A stretch of DNA of 64,000 nt from Parelaphostrongylus tenuis. Its lineage: Eukaryota > Nematoda > Chromadorea > Rhabditida > Metastrongylidae. The notes under the pieces were generated by a model. The model ran no database searches and was not told where the DNA came from. It saw only the letters and a list, made by a program, of their open reading frames with translations. The stretch covers positions 62,001 to 126,000 of the forward strand of contig JAHQIW010000301.1 in NCBI GenBank assembly GCA_019055375.1. The letters are read 5' to 3'. A program made the position numbers and the translations under genes. Shown one piece after another: positions 43,395 through 54,900 of this stretch (positions are counted from its first letter, which is position 1; every line of letters starts with the position of its first letter).

Positions 43395-43609
43395 CTGAAA
43401 TTATCGGAAGTCTTTCTGCTCGTTACTGATACAAATGGCCTCTAACGTCGTCACCTGTGAACGAGACCTTGTTCTACCCAGTTTACTCGATTATCCAACC
43501 ACATATAACATGTCGATGTGTTTGGTGAAATACAGATCCTATCCTCGTCACTGCAACATCATCATTTCACTTTCCACTGTGGATCCACGCAGAGATATAA
43601 ATGATTCAA

Positions 43610-44368
43610 TTAACCCTTTGACTTCCACAGGCCGAAATCTGCGCGTCTGGCTGGCAAGGGTGGAGTGTGTCCCAACTCCTCTGTCACTCTCAGTCTCAGC
43701 GTGAGGACGGCTCCACCTCCTCCTCTGCGACTGAAACCCCGCGTCGGAGTCACTGTCTTTCTCACTCCTCTCTACCGTCTAGAGGAAAAAAGTTGTTAGC
43801 TCGATCCCCTATCACAACACCACTGTAGTTCCTGTTGGTTTTGTCTTTTTGTTATCACTAAAATATGCTCAAATCACTGATACACCATATCATGCCATAT
43901 CTCATATAGTGACACCGTAATATAGACGAACAATGTATACGATTTAGTTATTGCCAACAATCTGAAACCTATAATAACAAGCTTCAGGAATCTGCAACTT
44001 ATACCAACATAATAGAGCAACATAAAATAATTTAAAATACCAATATAATCAAGAACTAGTGGAATGTTAGGCAACTATCCATTTTTCGCTGCACTTCACG
44101 TTATAGAACCTTTATCACTTATCTGCACCAAAAAGACAACACTCAATAAACTACAGTGAAATATTGTGCCAGGAGATCGCACCAGCGACCTTCTTCCCAA
44201 TGAAAGGCAGAGAGGAGTGGGACAGGCAGTGACTATCACGCAGGGTTACAGTCGCAAAGAGGGTGAAGCCGTCTTCACGGTGGAGTGAGAGTGGCAGATA
44301 AGGTGGGGCAGACAGTCCACCTTTGCCAGGTCGACACGCAGATTTGAGTCAACGGAAGAGAAAGGGCT
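43610..44368. mobile_element. foldback element, TTAACCCTTTC-end family
   Basis: The left end ttaaccctttgacttccaca and the right end (gagtcaacggaagagaaagggcta) are inverted. The arms share tctgcg(c/t)gtc, ggtggactgtctg-type and gccactctcac text. One arm and the interior word actatatgagatatgg reappear at 47455-48000. Confidence 0.65.
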
Positions 44369-44929
44369 AAATAGAAAGACCGCCTAGTATTCTCATTTAC
44401 TTTCGTAATGCATTGGCTATAGAGATTCTCCTAACAAAAATGTCGAGTTCTTCCTGATTAGGAGTGAACAAATGAGAAATCGATCTTATTCACTGGAGAG
44501 AAAGTTTTCATAGGCATGTTAGTAATCATTCGAAATCTGAGAATTGTGAGTACAGCCTACGCCACCGGTTTTTCAAGAAATCCCTTTATAACGCTGTGAC
44601 ATTCGAAAAAAAAGCCAAGTTACATGAAGCCAAGTGTTTTTTGTTCTTTTCTCGCTTATATTTCGGTGGAAAAAAAGCTCCTTCCTCAGAATGCTAGTAC
44701 TCAAATTATAGCGCAAACTTTAAAGAACTCGAAAACGTGATTGCTTTTCAAAAAGCTCTTTTGGTACTTTTCATTTATCTAAACGCCGTTTCGACCCTCC
44801 AAAAAAGCTAATTTTGTGCTTGCTTTTAGAGATTAAGTAATCATTCGATAGCTTAAATCAAAGGAATTTGAGAGTATTCCACATTTAAAAAGGCTTTATT
44901 AATGCGCTGAGAGATCAAAAATAATATCT

Positions 44930-45255
44930 TTCGCTTCGAGTGCTTTCTTAAGACCACAGCTCAAATTTCATTATGCCTAATAATTATTTTTGAGCCACGA
45001 ATATCACTGGCTTGTTAAAAAGGCTGACTTATAGAGCCCAATCACGTATTTCGATCTTGCGATCTCGTCAGTCGAGCAGTTATCCTTTTGTCTTTTTTGC
45101 CAATCCTGTGTGGGTGCTCCAGTCCCCGCACTAAGAGTTAGCGACGACGACGAACATTTTACACTCTGTGTCCAGTGAGATTATCACCGAACACAGAGTG
45201 TTGTACACTCGATTGCTCTTGGCTAATATATTTGGTTATCACATCTATCGTTGCG
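44930..45255. mobile_element. second copy of the 8390-8920 element
   Basis: Shares cttcgagtgctttcttaaga, gacgaacattttacactctg, and aacacagagtgttg-acactcga with the copy in HEATR5 intron 11. Confidence 0.6.
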
Positions 45256-45582
45256 TTTCGTATTTTGTCGTGAAATAATGTTTTCTTTCCCCTTCAAAGA
45301 TTTCTCGCTGACCGAATCTTATTTTTTCGAGTTTTCTTCCTTTATAAAACCACATGAATCATAGGAATTCTTATGATTGGATCTGTTGATAGATTACTAA
45401 AACTCCGAATGGAAAGCTTTGTTTAGCGAGATGAGAAACAAATTTTACTCTTGCTTTTCCAGCACCGCAATAAGGTTTTTTGAAGGTGAGATGTACCATT
45501 TGAATTTTTCTGATTTCTACTAACGAGCGACTATTCGAACATTGAAAAAGACCGAGAAACACGTTTTATACAAAGGATCGAA

Positions 45583-45744
45583 ATGGGCTCAGATAACAAG
45601 GAAGTACCGCTACTCTCATTTTTTGATCTCCTCTGGCCTTTGATATGTGTTTTAATCCCCGTCGGACAGAACTATTTCTATGGGCTATCAGTAACTGATA
45701 ACGTAATGTTTTCTCATTCTAACAATGCGTCTATTTTTTGGTAA
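45583..45744 (+). CDS. small ORF or possible first exon with a membrane span
   Basis: ATG-initiated, 53 residues: MGSDNKEVPLLSFFDLLWPL followed by ICVLIPVGQNYFYGLSVTDN. It contains one hydrophobic stretch. A donor-like gtaatg follows at 45703, so it could be a first exon, but I found no partner exon or family. Weak call. Confidence 0.2.
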   Translation: MGSDNKEVPLLSFFDLLWPLICVLIPVGQNYFYGLSVTDNVMFSHSNNASIFW

Positions 45745-45899
45745 TACGGTTTAGCAAGGGAAATAAGATTGAATTTTACATTTTTGCTAACGATAGGCTA
45801 TTCGATAAGGCGAAGGTCGTGGTAGGGCAGAGCGATTGATATTTTGTTATTCAATTAGGAATTTTTCTTCCGTCTCGAAGAAACTCTAGATAGAACGAC

Positions 45900-46165
45900 G
45901 GACTAAGATACTACGAAAATTACTCTACATATTGATATGCTTTTCGGTTTCCAGCGAATTATACGCGTGATAGAAATGGAGACAAAAGTCGAATGTGAAA
46001 CATAATTTTTCATCTGGATGAAACAGCGTTATAAAAAGGTGCTTTAAAAACCGGCAATGTGGAGCGGTACCCCCAAGTCTAGGCTTCCAATGATTACTAG
46101 TACTCCTATAAAGAGTTTCTTTTCAGCGAATGAGATCGGTTTTTCATTTATCCCTTCTTGTTTAG
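45900..46165 (+). repeat. dispersed repeat B, copy 2
   Basis: Same ordered words as 24430-24670. The 46.2-47.4 kb stretch that follows shows no gene. Confidence 0.5.
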
Positions 46166-47454
46166 AACTAACCAAATGTCGGCTTTGGAATCAAGCGATA
46201 TGAATACTTTGTTAGTGCTAACAACTTTGCTACAAGCATGGGTTCTTTTCACCAGCCAGAAGAGAGATGTCATTTGTGACTGTGGAAAACCATGAAGCTT
46301 TTGAACGACATGCATCAGTACTGCATCGCTTGGATCAAAATGAAAACAACATCATTGCTTCTACTGATATAATGAAGTCTGGTGGAGTTTAATATAATTA
46401 AAAAGATATAATCTAACGCAAGCAAATAACATAGTTATTTCTTATTATTCAACAAGACGTGTTGATCACAAATAAAACAAAAGAGCAAAAGAACAACGGT
46501 AGATTAAAAGAGACATTTCGGATAATAATGCTCAGTATTGCTGCATTACAATTAATATTAGTTAATTATTTGATTAAGCTCGATTGGTAACGGATCGTAA
46601 AGCTAGGTATGATAAAAAAAAAACTTGCCTTGAATGTAGCCTATAACAAAAAGGTAACGAAGAGTTAATGTAGTAAAGAACACCAGACAGAGCAGCAACT
46701 TGTGATATGGTCGACAACCAAAAACGTCTGAATTATGGCAGGTAGCACTCTAGTTATTATTTGAGGAGGCACCCATATTCTATAATGCTAATTTATCATG
46801 ATAGATTTTCTTCTCATCAATATTCAAATCTTCTTGAGTAGCATCGCTTTCATCATTGTTAAAAACCGCATTTAAAGTAATTCAGTGATTGGTGTTTGGA
46901 TCTGTTTAGTAAAAGATAAAGAAATTCTTAAAATGTTTTTACTTTTTCAGTGCACAAGAGGGTAAAAGTTGTAACAAGAGTTAACCAAATGTCGGATTTC
47001 TACGATAGCTTCTGGAAGCTTCCCAAAATATGAAAGAGGACTGCACCATACACATTCCCGCCCGCTTGTCATAGCATATACAACTTCATATGCCACTAAC
47101 TTATAGGAAAAGAGAACCACCGACCACTACTCACACATTTTCGGCGATCCGCATTCGTGGAGAAGTACAAATGATGGTGTGACTCGAATGTTTGATTGGT
47201 TGATATTGGTTAGAGAACAAATGATAGTAATGATTATCATTCTTCAAACATTATGACCAATTTTATTTTCAACGGCTTTAGGTAGGTGCTTCCTCATGGA
47301 GTAAACTAATCGACAAATGTTTCTATTACTCAATTACATGAACCGCCGAAAATCTAAGGACGATTCAGACTTGGGAAATTGAGAAAACGTAATGAATTTA
47401 ACATCTGCCACAAAAAATGGCAAACTATCTAGCACAAATACTGCGAGTTCTGAT

Positions 47455-48000
47455 TAGCCCTGACTTCCACAGACTCAAATCTGCGTGTACAGCCGGCAAG
47501 GTTGGACTGTCTGCCCCAGTTCCTTTGCCACTCTCATCCCCAGCGTAAGAACGGCTTCACCTTCGCCTCTGCGAGTGTAGCTCTCAGCCTGAAAATCACA
47601 GCCTCACTTTGCCGTACGTGAGGAAGAAAATCGTTGCTTCGATCCCTTACTTGAGTGATTCACGATACTTTTTTGGTGTTATCTTTTTGATGTCGATTAG
47701 TACTGAAAACAACGTAATTATTATAACAAAAAACGCTCAGTTGTATGACATTTCACTAGTTCTTGAAGCAAAACGTAAATCTATGGGGTAACAACGCATA
47801 TCCACCTTTTTTTTCGCCTGAATGACTGTGGTAGTTTCTATTGTAATTCAGTTCAAAATGAGAATTCAAATTCATGTGAACTACTTATTTGTTTTCAGTT
47901 CAATATGCCCTCAAGGCAGTTTCTTGTACTTCATTCAGTTCATACCTCCCCAAACAACTTTAACGAAACTATATGAGATATGGTGTGTTAGTGATTTGAT
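47455..48000. mobile_element. partial relative of the 43610-44368 element
   Basis: Starts ttagccctgacttccacaga and carries caaatctgcgtgt and ggttggactgtctgccccag, then a diverged interior ending near actatatgagatatgg. No clear inverted right end, so probably truncated. Confidence 0.5.
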
Positions 48001-48329
48001 CATATTGTAGTGAAAACAGAGAGAGAGCACAACAAAATTAAACTAGGAATATGTGGCCAGATACCGTTCTCACCAACATCTCGCTACGCTTCCGTCTCGG
48101 TCACAAGTCTCCGTGCCTAGTATCTACCTGTGTATACGTCGTCGTCCCTACCTACCTAAGGAAAATGGCTTTGAAATTTGTCATGAATAAATGCACTTCA
48201 CCTTGTACAACTAAACTGTCTTTCCTGGGCGTCGATAATTTTGTAGTTCTTATCCTGAATTTCCGAGCTGCCTAACATCTTTTCAAAGAAACGTGTTTTT
48301 TTTTTTTGTTATCGATATATGAGGCATGT

Positions 48330-48470
48330 GCTTGGCGAACCATGCTCCAATCAAACCACCACAATGGGCGACAATTGCAAGGAGAAACGAACGGAAAATG
48401 TACGGGGCTCCGCACACCTGGTGAAGACGTACCGTCCAACTAATCAACTAAGTCAGCACATCACAAACTG
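48330..48470 (+). pseudogene. RTE-type LINE tail relic
   Basis: Reads KPPQWATIARRNERKMYG, the W-T-ARDR-EW--- segment just before the end of RTE proteins, followed by gtgaagacgtaccgtccaac, which parallels the end of the relic at 41500-41880. Confidence 0.5.
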
Positions 48471-48582
48471 ATTAATTGGGTGAGCTCAGGTTTAGTAAAT
48501 TCGCAGTTCGTAGTTTCGGAAAGCGTAGTTTTCTCGAAAGTTTCTCAAACAGCTACCGTATTTAGTTCTCTTATCTGCGTAA

Positions 48583-48871
48583 AAGCTCTCTCTGTCGGCG
48601 TTGATCAATCCCTGAGGGATGCGCCATGCATTCGTCTTCAAATCTAAACTTTGTTCGAGGTGATTGAATGCATATTTGGCCTTTACAATGACTCGCGGTG
48701 GCCTCCCGCTTACCCGAGGCAGTGCCGCTTATCCTCACAAGCAAGTCTGGGACCAGTCTCATACTAATTTAACGACCCCGGAAGGATGGATGGTTTGGTG
48801 AGCCATGAGCGCGAGATCGAACCATTGACGTCGTGTGCGACGCAAAGCACCTCTAATCACTATGCCGCATG
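48583..48871 (-). mobile_element. tRNA-derived SINE, copy 2
   Basis: Collinear with 54317-54611 across its length. B box GGTTCGATCTCGCGC; the A-box region reads ATAGTGATTAGAGGTGC. The tail end is ggcgttgatcaatccctgag on the + strand. The antisense ORF over it is spurious. From 48.9 to 51.68 kb I see no supported gene. Confidence 0.8.
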
Positions 48872-51685
48872 AGCTTCATGTGCATAAAAACGCACTCATA
48901 ATCTTTCAAGATCCTAAACATAGGCAATTCATGAATAGTTTATGGCGTTTTAAGGTTATAGTTTTCATGCCACTATCGCTTCACACTTCTATCGATAAAC
49001 AACGTGATGACAGAATGCACTGGGGCATCGCTCCGAACTGATTGACCTAATTATTTGAGCGAAGAGTCCGTTAACCTCTTACAAATACAAGGCAGTCTGC
49101 CGGCATGCTTATTCAGCAGTAGGTCACTTTTTTACTGAATGTTGCAAAATTTTGATTTCCGTCCGACTCCTCTACACGTGACGTCGATACAAAAGACTGG
49201 GATCTCGTTGTGACCAGCCTTTTTGATTTGAAGACGCCTTTTTATGTGCCTTCCTTGGCTTAACTTGTCGTTTTTTCATTGTCACTTCAAAGCTAAAGTG
49301 CTCTGAAGCACTACTACTGGAGCGTCTACCTGATTTTGAAAAAGCGCCAGTTGTTAAGCTTTGATAAAATGAAAGTGTGGAATGATGGAATCACAAATGC
49401 TCGTATTAGCTTGTAAACCAAAATTGAACTATTTACATTTATAGAGTTATGGATACGGAGCAAGCTATGGAGAACTCTGGAAAAGCTCAAAGAACGTAAA
49501 AGGTCTAAATATGTATGAATTACTAAGGATTGCTTTTTTCTACTCCGTTTATCCGTTTAACTTCATTTTATACATTTCTCTCCTAGTTTCGTTTTTCCTC
49601 CTCAGTCCTAAATTAGGATAATTACAAATCGCAACACATGGAGTGATAGATTATTGATGGTTTTACCAGTTTGTGCTCAACTTATTCATAGCAAATAACT
49701 TGTGTAGTAAAAAGATGATGTACTCTTTAGATGATTTGGGAAGACAATTTCTAGATAAGCTGTGTTGGAACTTGAGCCATCGTTAAGTTACTTAGTGCGG
49801 TTGAAGCTCTCGGCACAGATGTCCCGACTCATTAACAGGCCAGTCAAATATCTTTATGTGTGAAACAGATTGTACCTAATTTACAGCATCGGTCTCACGC
49901 TTCAAATTTTGTCTAGGAAGGTGAAGTTTGAAACTGATGTAGCAGAATAACAAAAACGTGAAAGCATAAGTATTAGCTAAGGGGATGACCCCGGAACCAC
50001 ACTGCTATGGTGGACGTTTCTAGTGGTCCTGAAACGGTTTAGTAAAGTGGTTACAAGTCATAGACATGAAAAGATGCCAACATTTATGATGAATGGGGCT
50101 GCAGAGTAATCAAAACACAAACATGTCATCAAACCTATACTCATACGTGTGATATCAAATCGAATAACGTGGATTGAAATCACCTCTGTGTGTCGGTCGT
50201 GGTTTTTCGCTATTCTCTAATGATTTCTCTATAACTTATTAAACACTGGTCTTTTCCAACGGATGTTAGACCAGAAGAGCTATTTTCTAATCTTTTCCAT
50301 TTCCTGTTCACGTGACATTCTACTCACGTAGCATCCATGGGCCGGCTTTCTCCTAATTTCAACAATAATGAATAAGTTGCTGTTTTTTTTGACGAACAGG
50401 CATGAAATTGTTAGCGGATATTTTATTCACATTGCCTGACATATCGGTGATCTCGTCGTCCTTATAATCGAAGAGATCCCGGAATAAAAAAGAAGAAGGG
50501 ATGAAAAGAGATCTCATGCTCAATATGCTTAGCCAGATGCCACTTCTCTAACCTCTGTAGAATTAACGGAAAGCCTAGATTTCCACCGCATGGGGGAATT
50601 TTCTGTCCATTTTTAACATGACACGTCACCACACCTAGTGTACGGAATCGGACATCCCTTGCACTCATTTGTTTTCCCCCGTAAAAGTCTCTGAATATTG
50701 TGTGATCTTTCTAATGTTGCTCAAAGATTTGTCTTTTGCATAAATGTCACTAAGCGCTGATGGAGTCGATTTTGCATGCATTTTTGAATTAGCTCAGCCG
50801 AAGCGTTCCGACGTGATTGCAATAGCCATTACTTCTGATGGACCGCGTCACTAATTACTCCACTGGTTCTTCCGCATGGGCAGTTAGTTTTTTGCAAAGA
50901 TGTGCCGTACCAGTATATAGAAATTCTCTATTTCTACTGCTTTTTAGCAGTAGTATAATGATGAAGTAGCAAAAGTATAGCAGCGACATGAGGTTTTAAT
51001 TATGAACGTGTGAAAATGTTCTACGAACTACTCAATATACTTAGATGTGTACTTGTAACTCACTGTTTTATTCATTATTTTCTATTTACTATCTCATTTC
51101 ATTTTTAAGGGCAGAGCACGATGTGAGGTATAAACAATCTAATGCTGGTATGTGAGCAATATGTGGAACATGATGTTTTTGTGTCATGGCCGGAAAAGAT
51201 TGATGGTTGGCTGAGTGTATGACAGAAAAACATGACATCCCAACTTTGTTGGTGCCTTAATATTCTTTTGGTCCTACTGACTGATTGTTCCATAAGTTTT
51301 CCACATATCAATGAAGATCAACTGAGTAAAATTTACGTGGGTCGTAATTGCGTCTTTGCTATTTCATCTATGTCATAAGCATCATCTTCAGATTTATTCA
51401 CGTCATAGTCTACACTGTTTCGAAGCTAAAATCGGATTCTAGAATATTTTATTGATTTATAATCTGTTCAAAGAAATTGTTAAGGGGCCGCAACACTGCA
51501 TTGATATGATTTATCCATTTACCGGAATGAAACAATCAAAGATTGCGTGTTGATGAACGGATGCTTTTCAGCGAAACCGATCCGTTTTAGAGAATATGGA
51601 ATTTTGTTAAGACTAAAGTGACTTCTTTATTGACCGCTTTTTTATAGATCGGCTCAAAAAGATATAATCTGATAAGAATATAACA

Positions 51686-51988
51686 TGTTTTGAGCTGTTA
51701 GGTCTAGTGGTATAAAAGCGCCTGTTTCGTCCTATTGGAACTCATCACTACCACCCGCCCTCGGTTATGATAGAAGAGCTATGATTCTTTATAACAGCTA
51801 CGTGATCAACTACCGGTCAGGTAGCTACATCATCTGACTTGGGGTGATTTATTACTCTGCGTCGATTCCTTTATAAGGATTGTTTACCCTCAGTTGATCG
51901 ACGGATCCCAGGGAGTGTGGTACTAATGAGTCCCAGTAAGACGAAACAGGCACCTGTATACCACTAGATCTAAGAGCTCAAAACATGT
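51686..51988. mobile_element. hairpin foldback element
   Basis: Outer ends aacatgttttgagct and agctcaaaacatgtt are inverted. The arms share ctagtggtat(a)a and cctgtttcgtc. Related in its tip (gtactaatgagtcccagtaag) to the arms near 36.2 and 38.1 kb. Confidence 0.8.
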
Positions 51989-52405
51989 TATATACTAAAG
52001 TGACCGTCAATTTGAGTATCATGCCTTTCTAGCCTGCCGTTCTTCCTTTATAGTACAGTTGTCGTCAAGTACGCATACTTTATTTAACATGCAAGAATAG
52101 CATTATGTTTGACTATCCCTGACACCGCGAGCTCCGTAGCCCGGTGTGGAAGTTAGACATTACACATTTCATGTGACCAATCAACATTATCTGAAAGCCT
52201 AGATGCCATTGTGCTCACTGTGCATAGCTTGCGTTCAGCTTTCTTCTCTTTCAGTATGGCTAGAGACTCATTTAATCAGGCTTGACTCCATTCGCATTAA
52301 TTAAATCACTACCGCAGTCGGAGCTTGACATTAGTTTCCGTTGTTGATCCTCATTTTTGCCTAAGTTGCATTTTTTACAAAACCTTTCCAACTATTTCCA
52401 ACAAG

Positions 52406-52525
52406 CATTCAATGTTTTTGAATGCAGATAGTCTATTAGTACTTGGAGAATTTGGTGGAGGTCGTGAATGTGAAGTTCCATTGGCAGAGAATCGCAAAAA
52501 ATCACACTTGATAGCAACTGAATGA
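52406..52525 (+). other. orphan exon-like ORF end
   Basis: After tttgaatgcag, the frame reads DSLLVLGEFGGGRECEVPLA followed by ENRKKSHLIATE and stop. Composition is protein-like and it could be a terminal exon, but no upstream exon was found. Low confidence. The rest of 52.0-54.2 kb shows no supported gene apart from the short repeat at 53730-53828. Confidence 0.2.
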
Positions 52526-53729
52526 AAAATTCTCAATCTCTGGTCCCTACTGGAATGACCAATTGAACTATAAGTAGGTTCGTACCTTTCGCTTGTAATA
52601 CTTACTCTATTTCCAGCAAATACACTATTTTCTAATAGCTTCTCCTTTTAGTGTTTGATCCTCCTCCTCTTTGAAATCAGGAGTTTTTCTTTCTCTAATC
52701 AAAATCTTTTTGAGGATTTAGTCCTCCCGTGTGCACAAGTCGTTTGACTCTTGTGATACTTATACTATCTCATTAATATCTGCTGTTCGGTTACTTCCTT
52801 AAACTTCTAATACAGTCTGCCAGAAAGTTCTTAGATTATTCTTTACGCTGTTGTCATCTGTGTAGGTCGGACGAAGATTCGACGTATTGTGATTAATGAT
52901 TTCAGGCTTTTTAATACTTGTAATTCAACGTAATGATTAGCACTCACAAGAGTCAAAAATTATGCCCCTTACATCTTAGACCAACAAATTTCAACTCGAA
53001 GTGAGCTCTGTCAGTTAAATCAAAGACTACTGAGATACACTGTTTTCGTTAGTAACTTAGAACAATTATTATTCCAGTAAGATAAAATTTCGATATTATG
53101 GAGTTGTGGGATTGTACATTGCCCCTTTTTTCGATTCGCCTTCAAAAAATTAAAGTAATCGATCAAGCGGTGCGGCATTAGCTAGAGGAAAGTGATTATC
53201 GCTAATAAGTTGTTGATATTTATGCCTGCCAATATTTCATCAGTGATATCAATCTCTATATTGCGTCTCAATTTCTCTAGAAGAAATAAAAACAAAACCG
53301 TTGTCCGGGCGGCTGGTCTATCCTTCTTTTACGAAATTAAGACGACCTATTTCTGCATGAAGCCATAGTGTACAGGAAAAGTGCTTTTGTCAGCTGGCAA
53401 TTTTATCAAGGTACCCCTCAAGATAAAGCTATTCAACTATGGAAAGCAAGTCCGCATCGAAAAATGATTATGATGACTATCGTTTTTGGCAGATGAAATT
53501 ATCCAGTAAAACGTCAACGGCGTGATATCCTGTGATTAGTGATCGTATCAGGAAGCAAGGCGATATGCGTGGTGTTAGTTCGGTCCCTTCCCATAACACT
53601 GTTTTGTAATAAGTCAGCGTACACTTTAGTGAACATCTTAGTTTAGCTGCGTCCAAGATCGCAAGGAGAATCGTCTTCACTAGCATTGTATAATATTCAT
53701 GAGGAAGGCGAAATACTCAAGCAGCAGAT

Positions 53730-53828
53730 GAGGTGACGCGTGAACTTTCGAAGACATTTGCATTTGTGGGCACTGAATGCGATGAGACGAATCGACTACA
53801 AGTATTGGGATCCGCACAGTAAAATGTG
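53730..53828 (+). repeat. short dispersed repeat, copy
   Basis: Shares gacgcgtgaac-ttcgaagac and ttgggatccgcacag-aaaatgtg with 2603-2710. Confidence 0.5.
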
Positions 53829-54221
53829 AAGGCAAGTATTGTGAAAAACAAAACGTTTTAAATATGGACATAACAATAGTTTGAGAGAAATATTGCTACG
53901 AAATCCACAAATTCATGTAAATCTTGCAGCGTTCAGGAGTCGTCTATTATTCATGCAAGACAGCACTCTATTGAGCTGTGCAGCTAACGTTGGTTGATTA
54001 GAGTTTAACTATAAGCCTATACCGCACTGGCCGTTCAGTAGGTCACTTCATAGCTGAGGACCTCGCTAGCTAATGGCTGAGAATCTCTAACATCAAATCT
54101 CTACCAAAATTTTTCCTTAAGATCTTTGTGACTAGAGTTTTGGAGAAAAAGAGACAATGTCGTATTCTATATAGTTTTGGGAAGGTTCAAAGCCTTTTCA
54201 AGATTGGAAAGTTACTGCCAT

Positions 54222-54650
54222 ACGTACGTTTCCGCGGTATCTGCAGCTTAATCAGTGGCACATTCCTCACACTGAGCCCCACTCTATAGGAGGATTGGCG
54301 AGGCATTATGGTAATAAAAAAAGATAGAGCTCTCAGCGTTGATCAATCCCTGAGGGATGCGCCATGCATTCGTCTTCAATTCTTAACTTCGTTTGAGGTG
54401 ACTGAATGCATGTCTGGCCTACAATGGCTCGCGATGACCTCCCGGTGAACCGAGTCAGTGCTGCTTATCCTTCCAGACTAGTCGAAGACCAGTGTGGAAC
54501 AAATTTACCGAACACGGAGCAATGGATGGCTTGGTGAGCCATGAGCGCGAGATCGAACCACTGACCTCGCGCGCGGCGCAGAGCACCTCTAATCACCGCG
54601 CCATATGCGCTCATTATTGTGATAGCACGTGATATTGTGTTATCACCATT
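54222..54650. repeat. repeat copy interrupted by a SINE
   Basis: 54222-54316 plus 54612-54650 together match the uninterrupted copy at 54784-54900 (tacgttt-cgcggtatct, catcagtggcaca, tagcacgtgatattgtg). Confidence 0.7.
54317..54611 (-). mobile_element. tRNA-derived SINE, copy 3 (best preserved)
   Basis: The minus strand starts near the A-box GGCGCGGTGATTAGAGG, then the B-box GTGGTTCGATCTCGCGC, a 200-bp body and a tail ending in AGCTCTATCTTTTTTT (a Pol III-type terminator). It is flanked by cattatggtaata (54304-54316) and cattattgtgata (54612-54624), a likely 13-bp target-site duplication. No coding capacity. Confidence 0.85.
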
Positions 54651-54783
54651 TTTTCAGTCGATGGATACGGCTAGTAGTGGATTTGTAGAATCAATATTGC
54701 CGCCTGTTTTAAACCTCGTTATAAACAATCAATATAGTCTGTGAGAATGCTTGAAGCCTTTTTGCGGTTGCTACGTCAAAGGT

Positions 54784-54900
54784 GTGCATACGTTTCGGCG
54801 GTATCTCCCGGTTCATCAGTGGCACACGTCCCACCCTAAACCCTACTTTATAGAAGCAATGGCGAGACATTACGATGATAGCACGTGATATTGTGGCAAA
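54784..54900. repeat. uninterrupted copy of the 54222-54650 repeat
   Basis: Carries gagacattacgatgatagca at the place where the other copy holds the SINE. From here to 60.6 kb I see no supported gene; a hairpin-like arm of the 8149 family lies near 57240-57370. Confidence 0.6.

Noticed and set aside
48571..48762. 63-residue minus-strand ORF
   Set aside because: Lies wholly in SINE copy 2.
49157..49263. Short + frame STRDVDTKDWDLVVTSLFDL as an exon
   Set aside because: Bounded by stops, with no acceptor or donor and no recognised family.
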